From the NCBI GenBank assembly GCA_038525525.1, contig JBCBHO010000002.1, positions 186,001 through 250,000 on the forward strand: a stretch of 64,000 nt of DNA. Reading direction: 5' to 3'. The stretch comes from Shimia_B sp038525525. Lineage in GTDB: Bacteria; Pseudomonadota; Alphaproteobacteria; Rhodobacterales; Rhodobacteraceae. Shown one piece after another: positions 53,871 through 63,756 of the stretch. A program made the position numbers and the translations under genes. The notes below the pieces were generated by a model. That model was not told the origin of the DNA. It saw only the letters and a list, made by a program, of their open reading frames with translations, and did no database searches. Each line of letters begins with the position of its first letter. Positions within the stretch are counted from its first letter, which is position 1.

Positions 53871-54464
53871 GTTCTAGGAGGCCGGATCGCGCCTCGCCAC
53901 CGATCGCGCTCCACATGGGCGCCGCGCTTTTTCCGAGAACGGGCCCACCCACCTCCCTTCCGCGCCAGCTTACGCTGGCTTGAACCTTCGGTGGCGCGCT
54001 GCGCGCGGGGCGCGTGTGGCTGCCAGTGGCCTCCGCCGGCCAAGGATCGGTTCTCTCGGAAAGTTAGGCGCGGCGCTCCGCCGGGGAAGCGCCGCGCTTT
54101 CACGAACGGCCCGTCGGGCGCGCTGCTGCCGCCTCTCGTGTGGGCGGCGACCAACGGACCCTCCGGGGGGAGTTTTTATGGCCAATGGAAGGGCGGGACC
54201 GCACAAAGAGGTCCACTCCGCTGCCAGACGCTGGGGCACTCTCGTGCATCGCATGGGGCAGCGGAGCTTCCACTGGCAGGGCCATCGACTCTCCAGCCTG
54301 TACCCTGCACACATGCTCGTTGAACGTGGTTAACGAACCGTTACCCGCTTCCTTTGGCCTCAAATACTCCACGGGGGTCGCCATTGTGTGCGCCCGTGGT
54401 TCAAGCAACACTGGCGACGGGGTGCGGAACCCGCGGTCCCTCAAGTGAAATCAGGAGCGCATCC
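53871..54464. other. Intergenic region with repeated hairpins
   Basis: About 590 bases without a supported gene. It holds a second hairpin of the same type (GCGCGGCGCT/AGCGCCGCGC at 54068-54097), a further half copy near 53920, and a segment (CCTTCGGTGGCG) also found near 39109, so it is a patch of intergenic repeats. The promoter of the GST gene should be at its right end. Confidence 0.55.
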
Positions 54465-55097
54465 ATGACCCTCAGACTCCACTGCTTCGGCGAGAGCGGA
54501 AACTCCTACAAGGCGGCGCTCGCGCTCGAGCTCGCGGGGCTCGACTGGGAACCCGTGAAGGTGGATTTCTTCGGAGGCGCCACCCGCGACGACGGCTACC
54601 GCGACTTCAATGTCATGGCTGAGGCGCCCGTCCTCGAGGATGGCGAATTCCGTCTCACGCAATCGGGCGCGTTTCAGCAATGGGTCACCGACCGGACCGG
54701 CAAGCACGGCGGCGCGGTGGGCGACAAATACGACGTGCTCCGCTGGGTGCTCTGGGACAATCACAAGCTCTCCTCGCAGGCGGGCATGCTGCGCTTCCTG
54801 ATGAATTTCCTGCCCGAGGAAAAGCGGCCCGCGGAGGTCATCGCCTTCACCCAGGGCCGCCTCCGGGCCGCCTACACCACGCTCGAGGCCCATCTTGCAG
54901 GGCGCGACTGGATCGTAGGCGACGGGCTCACAAATGCCGACATCTCGGCCTGCGGATATCTCTTCTACCCGGAGCCCTTCGGCTTTGACCGCGCGGACTG
55001 GGCAAATATCGACCGCTGGCTCGCGCGCATCGCGGCGCTCCCGGGCTGGAAACACCCCTATGATCTCATGCCCGGGCATCCGAGCGACCGCGCCTGA
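54465..55097 (+). CDS. Glutathione S-transferase family protein
   Basis: 210 residues from the ATG preceded by AGGAG. N-terminal thioredoxin fold (LHCFGESGNSYKAALALELA, then APVLEDGEFRLTQSGA with the glutathione-binding Ser) and helical C-domain (LEAHLAGRDWIVGDGLTNAD). Substrate unknown. It lies within the beta-oxidation region but is separated from both neighbours by regulatory-size gaps. Confidence 0.88.
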   Translation: MTLRLHCFGESGNSYKAALALELAGLDWEPVKVDFFGGATRDDGYRDFNVMAEAPVLEDGEFRLTQSGAFQQWVTDRTGKHGGAVGDKYDVLRWVLWDNHKLSSQAGMLRFLMNFLPEEKRPAEVIAFTQGRLRAAYTTLEAHLAGRDWIVGDGLTNADISACGYLFYPEPFGFDRADWANIDRWLARIAALPGWKHPYDLMPGHPSDRA

Positions 55098-55146
55098 GCG
55101 CATGCGGGGCTCAAATCGGCCGAAAGCCGCGCTTCGTAACGCCACG

Positions 55147-55160
55147 TGACGTTCGCGTCA
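55147..55160. promoter_or_regulatory. Candidate operator upstream of thiolase
   Basis: TGACGTTCGCGTCA, a palindrome with perfect TGACG/CGTCA arms, 81 bases before the thiolase start. It repeats the arm sequence found before the second MerR gene (51506), suggesting common control of both beta-oxidation transcripts. Confidence 0.5.
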
Positions 55161-55240
55161 CCCTGCGAAAGCCCTTAGGTTGGTCGCAATTCACGCTGCC
55201 TGCGGCGGGCCCTCCCCCGCGGTGCTCAAAGGAGAGGTTC

Positions 55241-56455
<1,215 letters not shown>

Positions 56456-56473
56456 TCCCAGGGAGAACAGGAA

Positions 56474-58663
56474 ATGTCTGATTTCAGCATGAACGTGGGC
56501 GACGACGGCGTCGCCATCATCACCTGGGACACCCAGGGCAAATCCATGAACGTCATGAACGAGCAGGGCTTCCGCGATCTGGAGGCGCTGATCGACACCG
56601 TGCTCGGCGACGACGCCATCAAGGGCGCGGTCATCACGTCGGGCAAGGAAGGCACCTTTGCCGGGGGCATGGACCTCAACATCATCGCCAAGATGAAGGA
56701 GATGGCCGGGGACAACCCCGCCGAGGGACTCTTCAACGGCATCATGGATATCCACCGACTGCTCCGGAAAATTGAGCGCGCGGGGATGGAGCCGAAGACC
56801 AACAAGGGCGGCAAGCCCATCGCGGCCGCGCTCCCGGGCACGGCGCTCGGCATCGGGCTCGAGCTGCCCATGGCCACGCACCGCATCTTCTGCGCGGATA
56901 ACCCGAAGGCCAAGATCGGCCTCCCGGAGATCATGGTGGGCATCTTCCCCGGCGCAGGCGGCACCACGCGGGTGAGCTGGAAGCTCGGCCCCATGGCGGG
57001 CTCGCCGATCCTGCTTCAGGGCAAGCTGCACGCACCCGCGCAAGCCAAGGGCGTGGGCCTCATCGACGAGGTGGTCGACGATCCGGTGCAAGCGGCTCGC
57101 GAATGGGTGCTTTCCGAGCCCAAGATCGTGAAGCCCTGGGATGAGAAGGGCTACAAGTATCCCGGCGGCGCGCCCTACCATCCGGCGGGCTTCATGACCT
57201 TCGTGGGCGCCTCGGCCATGGTCAACGCCAGCACGAACGGGGTCTATCCCGCCGCCAAGGCGCTCCTGTCCGCGGTCTACGAAGGCGCGATGGTGCCCTT
57301 TGACACTGCGCTCAAGATCGAGGCGCGCTGGTTCACCAATGTGCTCATGAACCCGTCCTCGGGCGCCATGATCCGCTCCCTCTTCATCAACAAGGAAGCG
57401 TTGGAGAAAGGCGCTGTGCGCCCCGACGTGCCGGACCAGAAGGTGCAGAAGATCGGCGTCATGGGCGCGGGCATGATGGGGGCAGGCATCGCGCTCGTCT
57501 CCGCGCAGGCGGGCATGGAAGTCGTGCTGATCGACCAGCAGCAGGAGAGTGCCGACAAGGGGAAAGCCTATGTCGAGGACTACTTCTCCAAGGGCGTGAG
57601 CCGGAAGAAAATCACCGAGGAGAAGAAGACCGCCGCCATGGGCCTCATCACCGCCACGACCGATTACGCCGCGCTCGAAGGGGCCGACCTCATCATCGAG
57701 GCCGTGTTCGAGGATCCCGGCGTGAAGGCGGAGGTGACGAAGAACGTACTGAAGGTGGTCGGCCCCGACTGCATCTTCGCCACCAACACCTCCACGCTGC
57801 CCATCACCGAACTCGCTAAGGCCTCCGACACGCCGGAGAACTTCATCGGCATCCACTTCTTCTCCCCCGTGGAGAAGATGATGCTCGTGGAGATCATCAA
57901 GGGGAAAGAGACCGGCGACCGGGCGGTGGCCAAGGCTCTCGATTACGTGCGCCAGATCAAGAAGACGCCCATCGTCGTCAACGACGCGCGCTTCTTCTAC
58001 TGCAACCGCTGCATCATCCCCTACATCAACGAAGGCATGCGCATGGTCATGGAGGGCGTCGCGCCCGCGCTCATCGAGAACGCCGCGCGCCTCGTGGGGA
58101 TGCCGCTCGGCCCGCTCCAGCTCGTGGACGAGACCTCCATCGACCTCGGCGTCAAGATCGCCAAGGCCACGAAGGCCGCCATGGGCGCGGAGTACGACGA
58201 CGCCGTGGACGAGATCCTCTTCTGGATGGCCGACGAAGGCCGCTTGGGCAAGAAGTCCAACGCGGGCTTCTACGAGTACGACGAGCGCGGCAAGCGCACG
58301 GGCCTCTGGTCCGGGCTCGCGGCCAAGTACCCGGTCGCCGAGGAGCAGCCCGACCTGCTGGAGGTTCAGCACCGCCTGCTCATGATCCAATCGCTCGAGG
58401 CCGTGCGCGCGCTCGAGGAAGACGTGCTCATGGATATCCGCGAGGGTGATGTGGGCGCGATCTTGGCCTGGGGCTTCGCGCCCTGGTCCGGCGGGCCGCT
58501 GTCCTGGCTCGACATGATCGGCGCGGCCTACGCCTCCGAGCGGACGGCAGAGCTCACGGCCAAGTTTGGGCCCCGCTTCGAGACGCCCGCGCTCCTCAAG
58601 GACCTCGCCGCCAAGAACGACACGTTCTACGGCCGCTATCAGCCCGCCATCGCGGCCGAGTAA
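56474..58663 (+). CDS. FadB/FadJ-type enoyl-CoA hydratase/3-hydroxyacyl-CoA dehydrogenase
   Basis: 729 residues with fused domains. N-terminal crotonase part (GKEGTFAGGMDLN near residue 60, PGTALGIGLELPMATH near 120), then an NAD-binding Rossmann domain (IGVMGAGMMGAGIALVSAQA near residue 325) with FSPVEKMMLVEII, and a C-terminal dehydrogenase helical domain. It catalyses hydration and oxidation of enoyl-CoA. Ribosome site GGGAGA. Confidence 0.94.
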   Translation: MSDFSMNVGDDGVAIITWDTQGKSMNVMNEQGFRDLEALIDTVLGDDAIKGAVITSGKEGTFAGGMDLNIIAKMKEMAGDNPAEGLFNGIMDIHRLLRKIERAGMEPKTNKGGKPIAAALPGTALGIGLELPMATHRIFCADNPKAKIGLPEIMVGIFPGAGGTTRVSWKLGPMAGSPILLQGKLHAPAQAKGVGLIDEVVDDPVQAAREWVLSEPKIVKPWDEKGYKYPGGAPYHPAGFMTFVGASAMVNASTNGVYPAAKALLSAVYEGAMVPFDTALKIEARWFTNVLMNPSSGAMIRSLFINKEALEKGAVRPDVPDQKVQKIGVMGAGMMGAGIALVSAQAGMEVVLIDQQQESADKGKAYVEDYFSKGVSRKKITEEKKTAAMGLITATTDYAALEGADLIIEAVFEDPGVKAEVTKNVLKVVGPDCIFATNTSTLPITELAKASDTPENFIGIHFFSPVEKMMLVEIIKGKETGDRAVAKALDYVRQIKKTPIVVNDARFFYCNRCIIPYINEGMRMVMEGVAPALIENAARLVGMPLGPLQLVDETSIDLGVKIAKATKAAMGAEYDDAVDEILFWMADEGRLGKKSNAGFYEYDERGKRTGLWSGLAAKYPVAEEQPDLLEVQHRLLMIQSLEAVRALEEDVLMDIREGDVGAILAWGFAPWSGGPLSWLDMIGAAYASERTAELTAKFGPRFETPALLKDLAAKNDTFYGRYQPAIAAE

Positions 58664-58682
58664 GCGACAGACGCAAAAGAAG

Positions 58683-58716
58683 AGGCCCCGCCGGAGCGAT
58701 CCGGCGGGGCCTTTTT
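58683..58716 (+). terminator. Rho-independent terminator after the fadA-fadJ operon
   Basis: AGGCCCCGCCGG and CCGGCGGGGCCT form a perfect 12-bp stem with a six-base loop followed by TTTTT, 20 bases after the stop. On the other strand the run of A before the stem could serve the convergent gene. Confidence 0.9.
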
Positions 58717-58738
58717 CATGTCTGGCTCTCGCGGGGGC

Positions 58739-59455
58739 TCAGGCGGCTTCCGCGCGCCCTGTCCCCAGCGCCTCGACCATGAGCCGTGCCACGGCCTCCG
58801 CCGATTGCGGGTTCTGCCCGGTCACGAGGCGGCCGTCGCGCACGGCAAACTCTTCAAAGACACCGCCATGCTCGAAGATAGCGCCCTTGGCGCGCAGCTC
58901 GGTCTCGAGGAGGTAGGGCACCGCCTCGGTGAGACCCACGGCCTCTTCCTCGGCATCGGTGAAGCCGTTCACGCGCCGCCCGGCGACAACCGGCTTGCCC
59001 TCACCATCCACCGCCTCGATGAGCCCCGCAGGCCCGTGGCAGACCGCGCCCAGTACCGCGCCGCCCTGCCAGGCCGCGGATGTCAGCGCCGTGAGGTCCG
59101 CGCTCTGGCGGAAATCGAACATCGTGCCGTGGCCACCCGGCAGGAAGACGGCCGCGTAATCCCCGGCCTTCGCCTCTGAGACCGGCGTCGTGGTTTGAAG
59201 CGCGGCCATGGCGCCATCGTCGGCCATGAAGCGCGTGACAGCGGCGGGGCGCTCTGCGGCATCTTCGGCGATGGAGCTCGGGTCCACCGGGGCCTTGCCG
59301 CCCGCGATGGAGGCGAAGTCCACCGCGTAGCCCGCGTCGCGCAGCGCCCAGTAGGGAGCCGCCATCTCATCCATGTAAAAGCCGGTCTCGCGCGTCTCGC
59401 CGCCGGCCTCGAAGCCGCCGCAGGACGTGAGGACGAAGAGGATGCGTTCGGTCAT
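58739..59455 (-). CDS. DJ-1/PfpI family protein (Hsp31-like)
   Basis: 238 residues from the ATG at 59455. Glyoxalase/amidotransferase-like fold with the nucleophile Cys in GAVCHGPAGLIEAVDG near residue 139, FLPGGHGTMFD near 107 and the N-terminal Glu region GGFEAGGETRETGFYMDE. Similar to glyoxalase III/Hsp31-type proteins that repair methylglyoxal damage. Function inferred from family. Confidence 0.85.
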   Translation of the reverse strand: MTERILFVLTSCGGFEAGGETRETGFYMDEMAAPYWALRDAGYAVDFASIAGGKAPVDPSSIAEDAAERPAAVTRFMADDGAMAALQTTTPVSEAKAGDYAAVFLPGGHGTMFDFRQSADLTALTSAAWQGGAVLGAVCHGPAGLIEAVDGEGKPVVAGRRVNGFTDAEEEAVGLTEAVPYLLETELRAKGAIFEHGGVFEEFAVRDGRLVTGQNPQSAEAVARLMVEALGTGRAEAA

Positions 59456-59631
59456 GGAGATCACTCCTTTTGTCTCGTGCTCTGCCCGACGCGAAGATCC
59501 GCGACGCGGGCCGTGGGCACCCAACGGATGACAGCGGGAGCGGTTCCTCCTCGGAAGCGGAGTGTGAGGCGACGAGGCGTCAAGCGAGCGCGAGAGATCA
59601 TGACCGCCCCGCGCGAGGCGTCCCAGGGGGC

Positions 59632-60243
59632 TCAGGCCGCCAGCACTTCCCGGGCGTGCAAGTCCTCCACTACGGCCCGCGCTTCCGCGCGCTCGAGCGG
59701 GAGATAGGCCACCTCGCCATGGATGTAATCGAGGATGCCGGCGTCGGATTGGCAGTGCAGCAGCGCCCCGTCCCCGGCATAGATCACCTCGTCCTGCTCG
59801 AAATGCAGCACGATCACGAGATGCGGCGCCCTTGGCGTGACGCGCGAAATCCCCTTCCAGCCCGCGAGCATCTCCACGGTCAGAAGCGCGAAGGGATCGC
59901 CCGTCATCTGCTCCGCGAGATCGCTCTCCACGAGCACAAGCTGATTGGGCAGCATCAGGAGACGCTCGCTGTTGCCCAGCGCGTAAGCCGGCACTTCGAA
60001 GGGCGCGGCGTGGTCGGGGCAGCTCGCATGATCGGGCCAGTTGAGCACGCGCTCGATCCCGGTGACCCGCTGAAAACCATTGTCGAATGTCAGCACCTCG
60101 TCGCCCACGGCGATGCTCTCGGCCACGCGCCAGCCGCCGGGCGTGGCCACGCGGGTGCTGTGCAAAAGACCCGAGCGGCGATTGATCGGAAGGCTGTCCG
60201 CAGGCGGACCGGAAGGCTCGAGGGCCTCTTTCAAATCGAACAT
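59632..60243 (-). CDS. Hint-domain-like protein lacking the usual Cys
   Basis: 203 residues. The N-terminal half follows the Rhodobacteraceae Hint (hedgehog/intein) pattern: HSTRVATPGGWRVAESIAVG then DEVLTFDNGFQRV, and later LPNQLVLVESDLAEQM. The usual nucleophilic Cys just before the first strand is replaced (LLHSTRV), so splicing or cleavage is doubtful. No repeat or signal peptide is seen. Role unknown; such proteins are often cell-surface or secreted in this group. Confidence 0.7.
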   Translation of the reverse strand: MFDLKEALEPSGPPADSLPINRRSGLLHSTRVATPGGWRVAESIAVGDEVLTFDNGFQRVTGIERVLNWPDHASCPDHAAPFEVPAYALGNSERLLMLPNQLVLVESDLAEQMTGDPFALLTVEMLAGWKGISRVTPRAPHLVIVLHFEQDEVIYAGDGALLHCQSDAGILDYIHGEVAYLPLERAEARAVVEDLHAREVLAA

Positions 60244-60426
60244 GTGTCCATCCCCATGAACATGTGCTTGGCAGCGGGCGCCACGGGCAGTCGAAGCACC
60301 ACCCCGGCAGGATGCGGGCGCGCCGGGGCCAGCTTTGGGGCAGCGCGCGGCAAGAATGGGGCATTTTAAGAAAAGTTAGCGTCAAATGCGTGGCGGCCGC
60401 GCGATTGTTTCCAGCTGCGCCTCAAT

Positions 60427-61077
60427 CTACCCGTCAAAGCGGTAGCCGAACCGCGCGATATCGGTGGCGCAGAGCTCTGCGACACGCTCTGATTCGGCGT
60501 CTGAATAGGCCGTGCGGTAGTCCGCGGGGCGATCCGAGCGGTTCTCGTGGGGAAGGTGCACGCGGAAGCCCAGATGCGCCTCGAGCGGCGCAACGTCCTC
60601 CACGAAATGCTCCAACCGTATGAAAAAACTGCACCTTTCGCGCCCTTCTGCGTCAGTGACATAGCGCGCATAATCCGAAGCGGCGAGCGAGGCAGCAGTG
60701 TGCGGATGAGCGAGGAAGGCGCCGAAGTCGAGCGACTTCGCCAGCGTCACCGCTTCATGCTCGAAGCTCTGGGCCCGCAGCCAGTGGTAGTAGCTCACCA
60801 TGCGATCCCACGGGTTCCGCACCAGCGTGAAGACGACCAACGCGTCGAGGTCATCCGCCCCGAGCCAGCCGTCGAGATCGCTGAGCATGGAGTGCTTCCA
60901 GACCCGCCCGCGGGCCGGCAATCCCTTCAGGCGCTGGCGCCTGCGTCGGGCCTTGGGTGTGTCCCCGGCCATGATGTCGCCCGGTTTTGCCCTTGCTTCC
61001 AATGCCATGGCAAGCGAGGTGCCGCCCGTCTTGGGGATGTGGACGAAGAGGTATCCGCGTTCGGGCGAGTAGATCAC
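60427..61077 (-). CDS. Sulfotransferase family 2 protein
   Basis: 216 residues. 5'-phosphosulfate loop FVHIPKTGGTSLAMAL near residue 11 and the 3'-phosphate region VRNPWDRMVSYYHWLR near residue 87. A PAPS-dependent sulfotransferase, probably modifying a saccharide. It overlaps the EamA gene (ATGA) and is downstream of it in the same transcript. Confidence 0.85.
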   Translation of the reverse strand: MIYSPERGYLFVHIPKTGGTSLAMALEARAKPGDIMAGDTPKARRRRQRLKGLPARGRVWKHSMLSDLDGWLGADDLDALVVFTLVRNPWDRMVSYYHWLRAQSFEHEAVTLAKSLDFGAFLAHPHTAASLAASDYARYVTDAEGRERCSFFIRLEHFVEDVAPLEAHLGFRVHLPHENRSDRPADYRTAYSDAESERVAELCATDIARFGYRFDG

Positions 61078-61982
61078 GCCCGGTCTCCCCGCCAGGCGAG
61101 CGCCGCCCCCGAGACAAGGAGAAGCGCGATCCCCGAGAGGCCGAGCGGCCCGATCTCGTGCCCCCAGATGGCGAAGCCCACGGCGGCGGCCACGAGGAGC
61201 ACGCTGTATTCAAAAGCCCCGACGAAGGCTGGAGCGGCAAGCTGGTAGGCCCGCGCGAGCAGCGTCACGGAGACGAGCGCCACGAGCGCCTGGGCAAAGC
61301 AGAGCGCGAGCACATGAGGCGGCACCGACACCCACCCTCGGCTCAGGTAATCCGTGCTCTCGGGATCGAGAAACGGCAGCGCCAGAAGCCCCGCCAGCCC
61401 GATCATCGCGAGATAAACGGAGACCAGCGTCCACGCGCTTTCCTGCCCCGTCCAGGACCGCGTGACCTTGCCCGTCATGCCGTAGAAAAATCCCGCGAGA
61501 AGCGGCCCCAACGCCAGCCAGCCAAGCTCTCCCGGGTCAGGCTGAACCACCGCGAGGCAGCCGAGAAATCCCAGGATGATCCAAGCCGCGGTGGGTCCAT
61601 CCACGGCTCGCCCCTGCGCTCGGGTCATGAGCATCACCCAGAGCGGCGCGGTGAAGACCCCCGCCAGCGACTGCGCCACGGAGAGAAAGCCCACGCTCGC
61701 GAAGTAAAAGCCCATGGCGACCGTCAGAAGGGCCGACCGGCCCAGCACGCCCCATGGATTGACGGGCCAGAGGCGCTGCCGCGTCCAGATCAGGACGAGG
61801 GGCATGAGCGCCAGCGCCATGCCCGAGCGCACCACCTGAAACTGCGCGAGCCCCATATGCGCGGCCACCTCGGGCATCGCATTGTCGCCCACTCCGATGA
61901 GCGCCATCCCCGCGACAGCGAGCCCCGCCGCCTTCAGCCCATCGGGCGCGCTTAGGCGCGGAAGCTCGTCGAGACTGGCCAT
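61074..61982 (-). CDS. EamA-family (DMT) permease
   Basis: 302 residues from the ATG at 61982, with ten membrane segments in two five-helix repeats (GLAVAGMALIGVGDNAMPEV, QVVRSGMALALMPLVLIW and FVGAFEYSVLLVAAAVGFA in the second half). Drug/metabolite transporter superfamily; substrate unknown. Overlaps the sulfotransferase start by four bases. Confidence 0.9.
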   Translation of the reverse strand: MASLDELPRLSAPDGLKAAGLAVAGMALIGVGDNAMPEVAAHMGLAQFQVVRSGMALALMPLVLIWTRQRLWPVNPWGVLGRSALLTVAMGFYFASVGFLSVAQSLAGVFTAPLWVMLMTRAQGRAVDGPTAAWIILGFLGCLAVVQPDPGELGWLALGPLLAGFFYGMTGKVTRSWTGQESAWTLVSVYLAMIGLAGLLALPFLDPESTDYLSRGWVSVPPHVLALCFAQALVALVSVTLLARAYQLAAPAFVGAFEYSVLLVAAAVGFAIWGHEIGPLGLSGIALLLVSGAALAWRGDRA

Positions 61983-62052
61983 GCCTCTCCCTTGCCCCTT
62001 TGCAATCAGCCGCGCACGCCCCATAACGACAGCCCAAACGGGAGGAAGCGAC

Positions 62053-63681
62053 ATGGGCTGGATGCAGGACGAAGTAGGCTTGGAAAAGCGCGCGGCGAAT
62101 TTCGTGCCGCTGACGCCGCTCTCCCATCTGCGCCGTGCGCGCGAGGTCTTTCCGGAGCGTACCGCGCTGATTTACGGAGATCTTTCGCTGACCTACGCGG
62201 AGTACCATGACCGCGTGAGCCGCGTCGCTTCGGCCCTCGCGGCGCGCGGCGTGAACCCGGGCGACGTGGTGGCCACGATCCTGCCCAACGTGCCCGCGCA
62301 AGTGGAGGCGCATTTCGCCGTCCCCGCCACGGGCGCGGTGCTCAACACGATCAACATCCGCCTCGACGTGGCCACCGTGGCCTACATCTTCGATCACGGC
62401 GCGGCCAAGGTCGTGCTGGTCGACACGCAGTTCATGGACCTCGCCGAGGCCGCCTGCGCGGCCATGGAGGGCGCGGCCCCCCAGATCATCGAAGTGCCGG
62501 ACGCGGCGGCGGGCCATCCCGCCACGGGCCGCCACCCGACCTACGAGGACCTCATCGCGGAGGGAGACGCCGACTTCGCCTGGGTGATGCCGGAGGATGA
62601 ATGGGAGAGTCTCGCGCTCAACTACACCTCGGGCACGACGGGGCGGCCCAAGGGTGTCGTCTACCATCACCGCGGCGCCTACCTGATGACGATGGGCACG
62701 GTGATCTCATGGCGCATGACCCTCCTCCCCCGTTACCTCGCCATCGTCCCGCTCTTCCATTGCAATGGCTGGAACCATTCGTGGATGATGCCCGTCCTTG
62801 GCGGGGCTGTCGTGTGCTGCCGTGATATCACTCCGGGCGCGATCTACGATGCCATCGCCGATCACGGGGTGACGCATTTTGGCGGGGCCCCGATCGTGCT
62901 CAACATGATCGTCAACGCGCCCGAAAGCGCGCGCCGCCCCTTTGATCACACCGTGGAAGTCTTCACAGCCGGTGCGCCGCCCGCCGCCGCCACCCTCGCC
63001 GCCATAGGCGATCTGGGCTTCAACGTGACCCAGGTCTACGGGCTCACCGAGACCTACGGCCACGTCACCGAGTGCCTCTGGGACACCGCCTGGGACACGC
63101 TCCCGCAGGCCGAAAAAGCCGCGATGAAGGCTCGGCAGGGCGTGGCCTTCCCGATGATGGAGGGGCTCGACGTGGTGAGCTCGGACGGCACCCCCATCCC
63201 ACGCGACGGCGAAGCAACAGGCGAGATCGTGATCCGCGGCAACGCAGTCATGAAAGGCTACTTGAAGAACCCAGAGGCCACGGAAGAGGCCTTTGCCGGG
63301 GGGCATTTCCATTCTGGCGACATCGCCCTCAGGCACCCCAACGGCTACGTCCAGATCGCCGACCGCGCCAAGGACATCATCATCTCCGGCGGCGAGAATG
63401 TCTCTTCCGTGGAGGTCGAGGGCGTGCTCATGCATCACCCCAACGTCTCCCTATGTGCCGTCGTCGCGAAGCCCGACGAGAAGTGGGGCGAGGTGCCCTG
63501 CGCCTTTGTCGAACTCAAGGACGGCAAGGAGGCCAGCGCCGAGGAGCTCATCGCCTTCGCCCGCGAGCGGCTCGCGGGCTTCAAGACTCCGAAGCGCGTG
63601 GAATTCATGGAGCTGCCCAAGACCTCCACCGGCAAGATCCAGAAATTCGAGCTGAGGAAAGTGGCCGCGGACCTCGCCTAG
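62053..63681 (+). CDS. Acyl-CoA ligase (DmdB-like)
   Basis: 542 residues from the ATG with GGAGGAAG upstream. Adenylate motif YTSGTTGRPKGVVYHHRGAY near residue 190, VYGLTETYGHVTECLW, FHSGDIALRHPNGYVQIADR and the C-terminal lysine region LPKTSTGKIQKF. Sequence type matches the group including DmdB, 3-methylmercaptopropionate-CoA ligase of DMSP demethylation. Without dmdA/C/D nearby the substrate stays open. Confidence 0.88.
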   Translation: MGWMQDEVGLEKRAANFVPLTPLSHLRRAREVFPERTALIYGDLSLTYAEYHDRVSRVASALAARGVNPGDVVATILPNVPAQVEAHFAVPATGAVLNTINIRLDVATVAYIFDHGAAKVVLVDTQFMDLAEAACAAMEGAAPQIIEVPDAAAGHPATGRHPTYEDLIAEGDADFAWVMPEDEWESLALNYTSGTTGRPKGVVYHHRGAYLMTMGTVISWRMTLLPRYLAIVPLFHCNGWNHSWMMPVLGGAVVCCRDITPGAIYDAIADHGVTHFGGAPIVLNMIVNAPESARRPFDHTVEVFTAGAPPAAATLAAIGDLGFNVTQVYGLTETYGHVTECLWDTAWDTLPQAEKAAMKARQGVAFPMMEGLDVVSSDGTPIPRDGEATGEIVIRGNAVMKGYLKNPEATEEAFAGGHFHSGDIALRHPNGYVQIADRAKDIIISGGENVSSVEVEGVLMHHPNVSLCAVVAKPDEKWGEVPCAFVELKDGKEASAEELIAFARERLAGFKTPKRVEFMELPKTSTGKIQKFELRKVAADLA

Positions 63682-63756
63682 GCCCGTGGGACGGCGTTTG
63701 CCGGACGCGCGCGCATCGGCTATCTTCCTTGGAAACAAGGCAGAGCAGCCACTCAC

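Noticed and set aside
53819..54448. Several overlapping frames in the gap before the GST gene
   Set aside because: They arise from GC-rich intergenic repeats and hairpins; no family features.
59456..60385. N-terminal extension of the DJ-1/PfpI gene
   Set aside because: The codons before 59455 are antisense or out of frame with the Hint-like gene; the family start is MTERILFVLT.
62053..63681. Complete DMSP demethylation cluster (dmdABCD)
   Set aside because: Only DmdB- and DmdC-like homologues are seen, 8 kb apart in different contexts; no dmdA or dmdD is present in the window.
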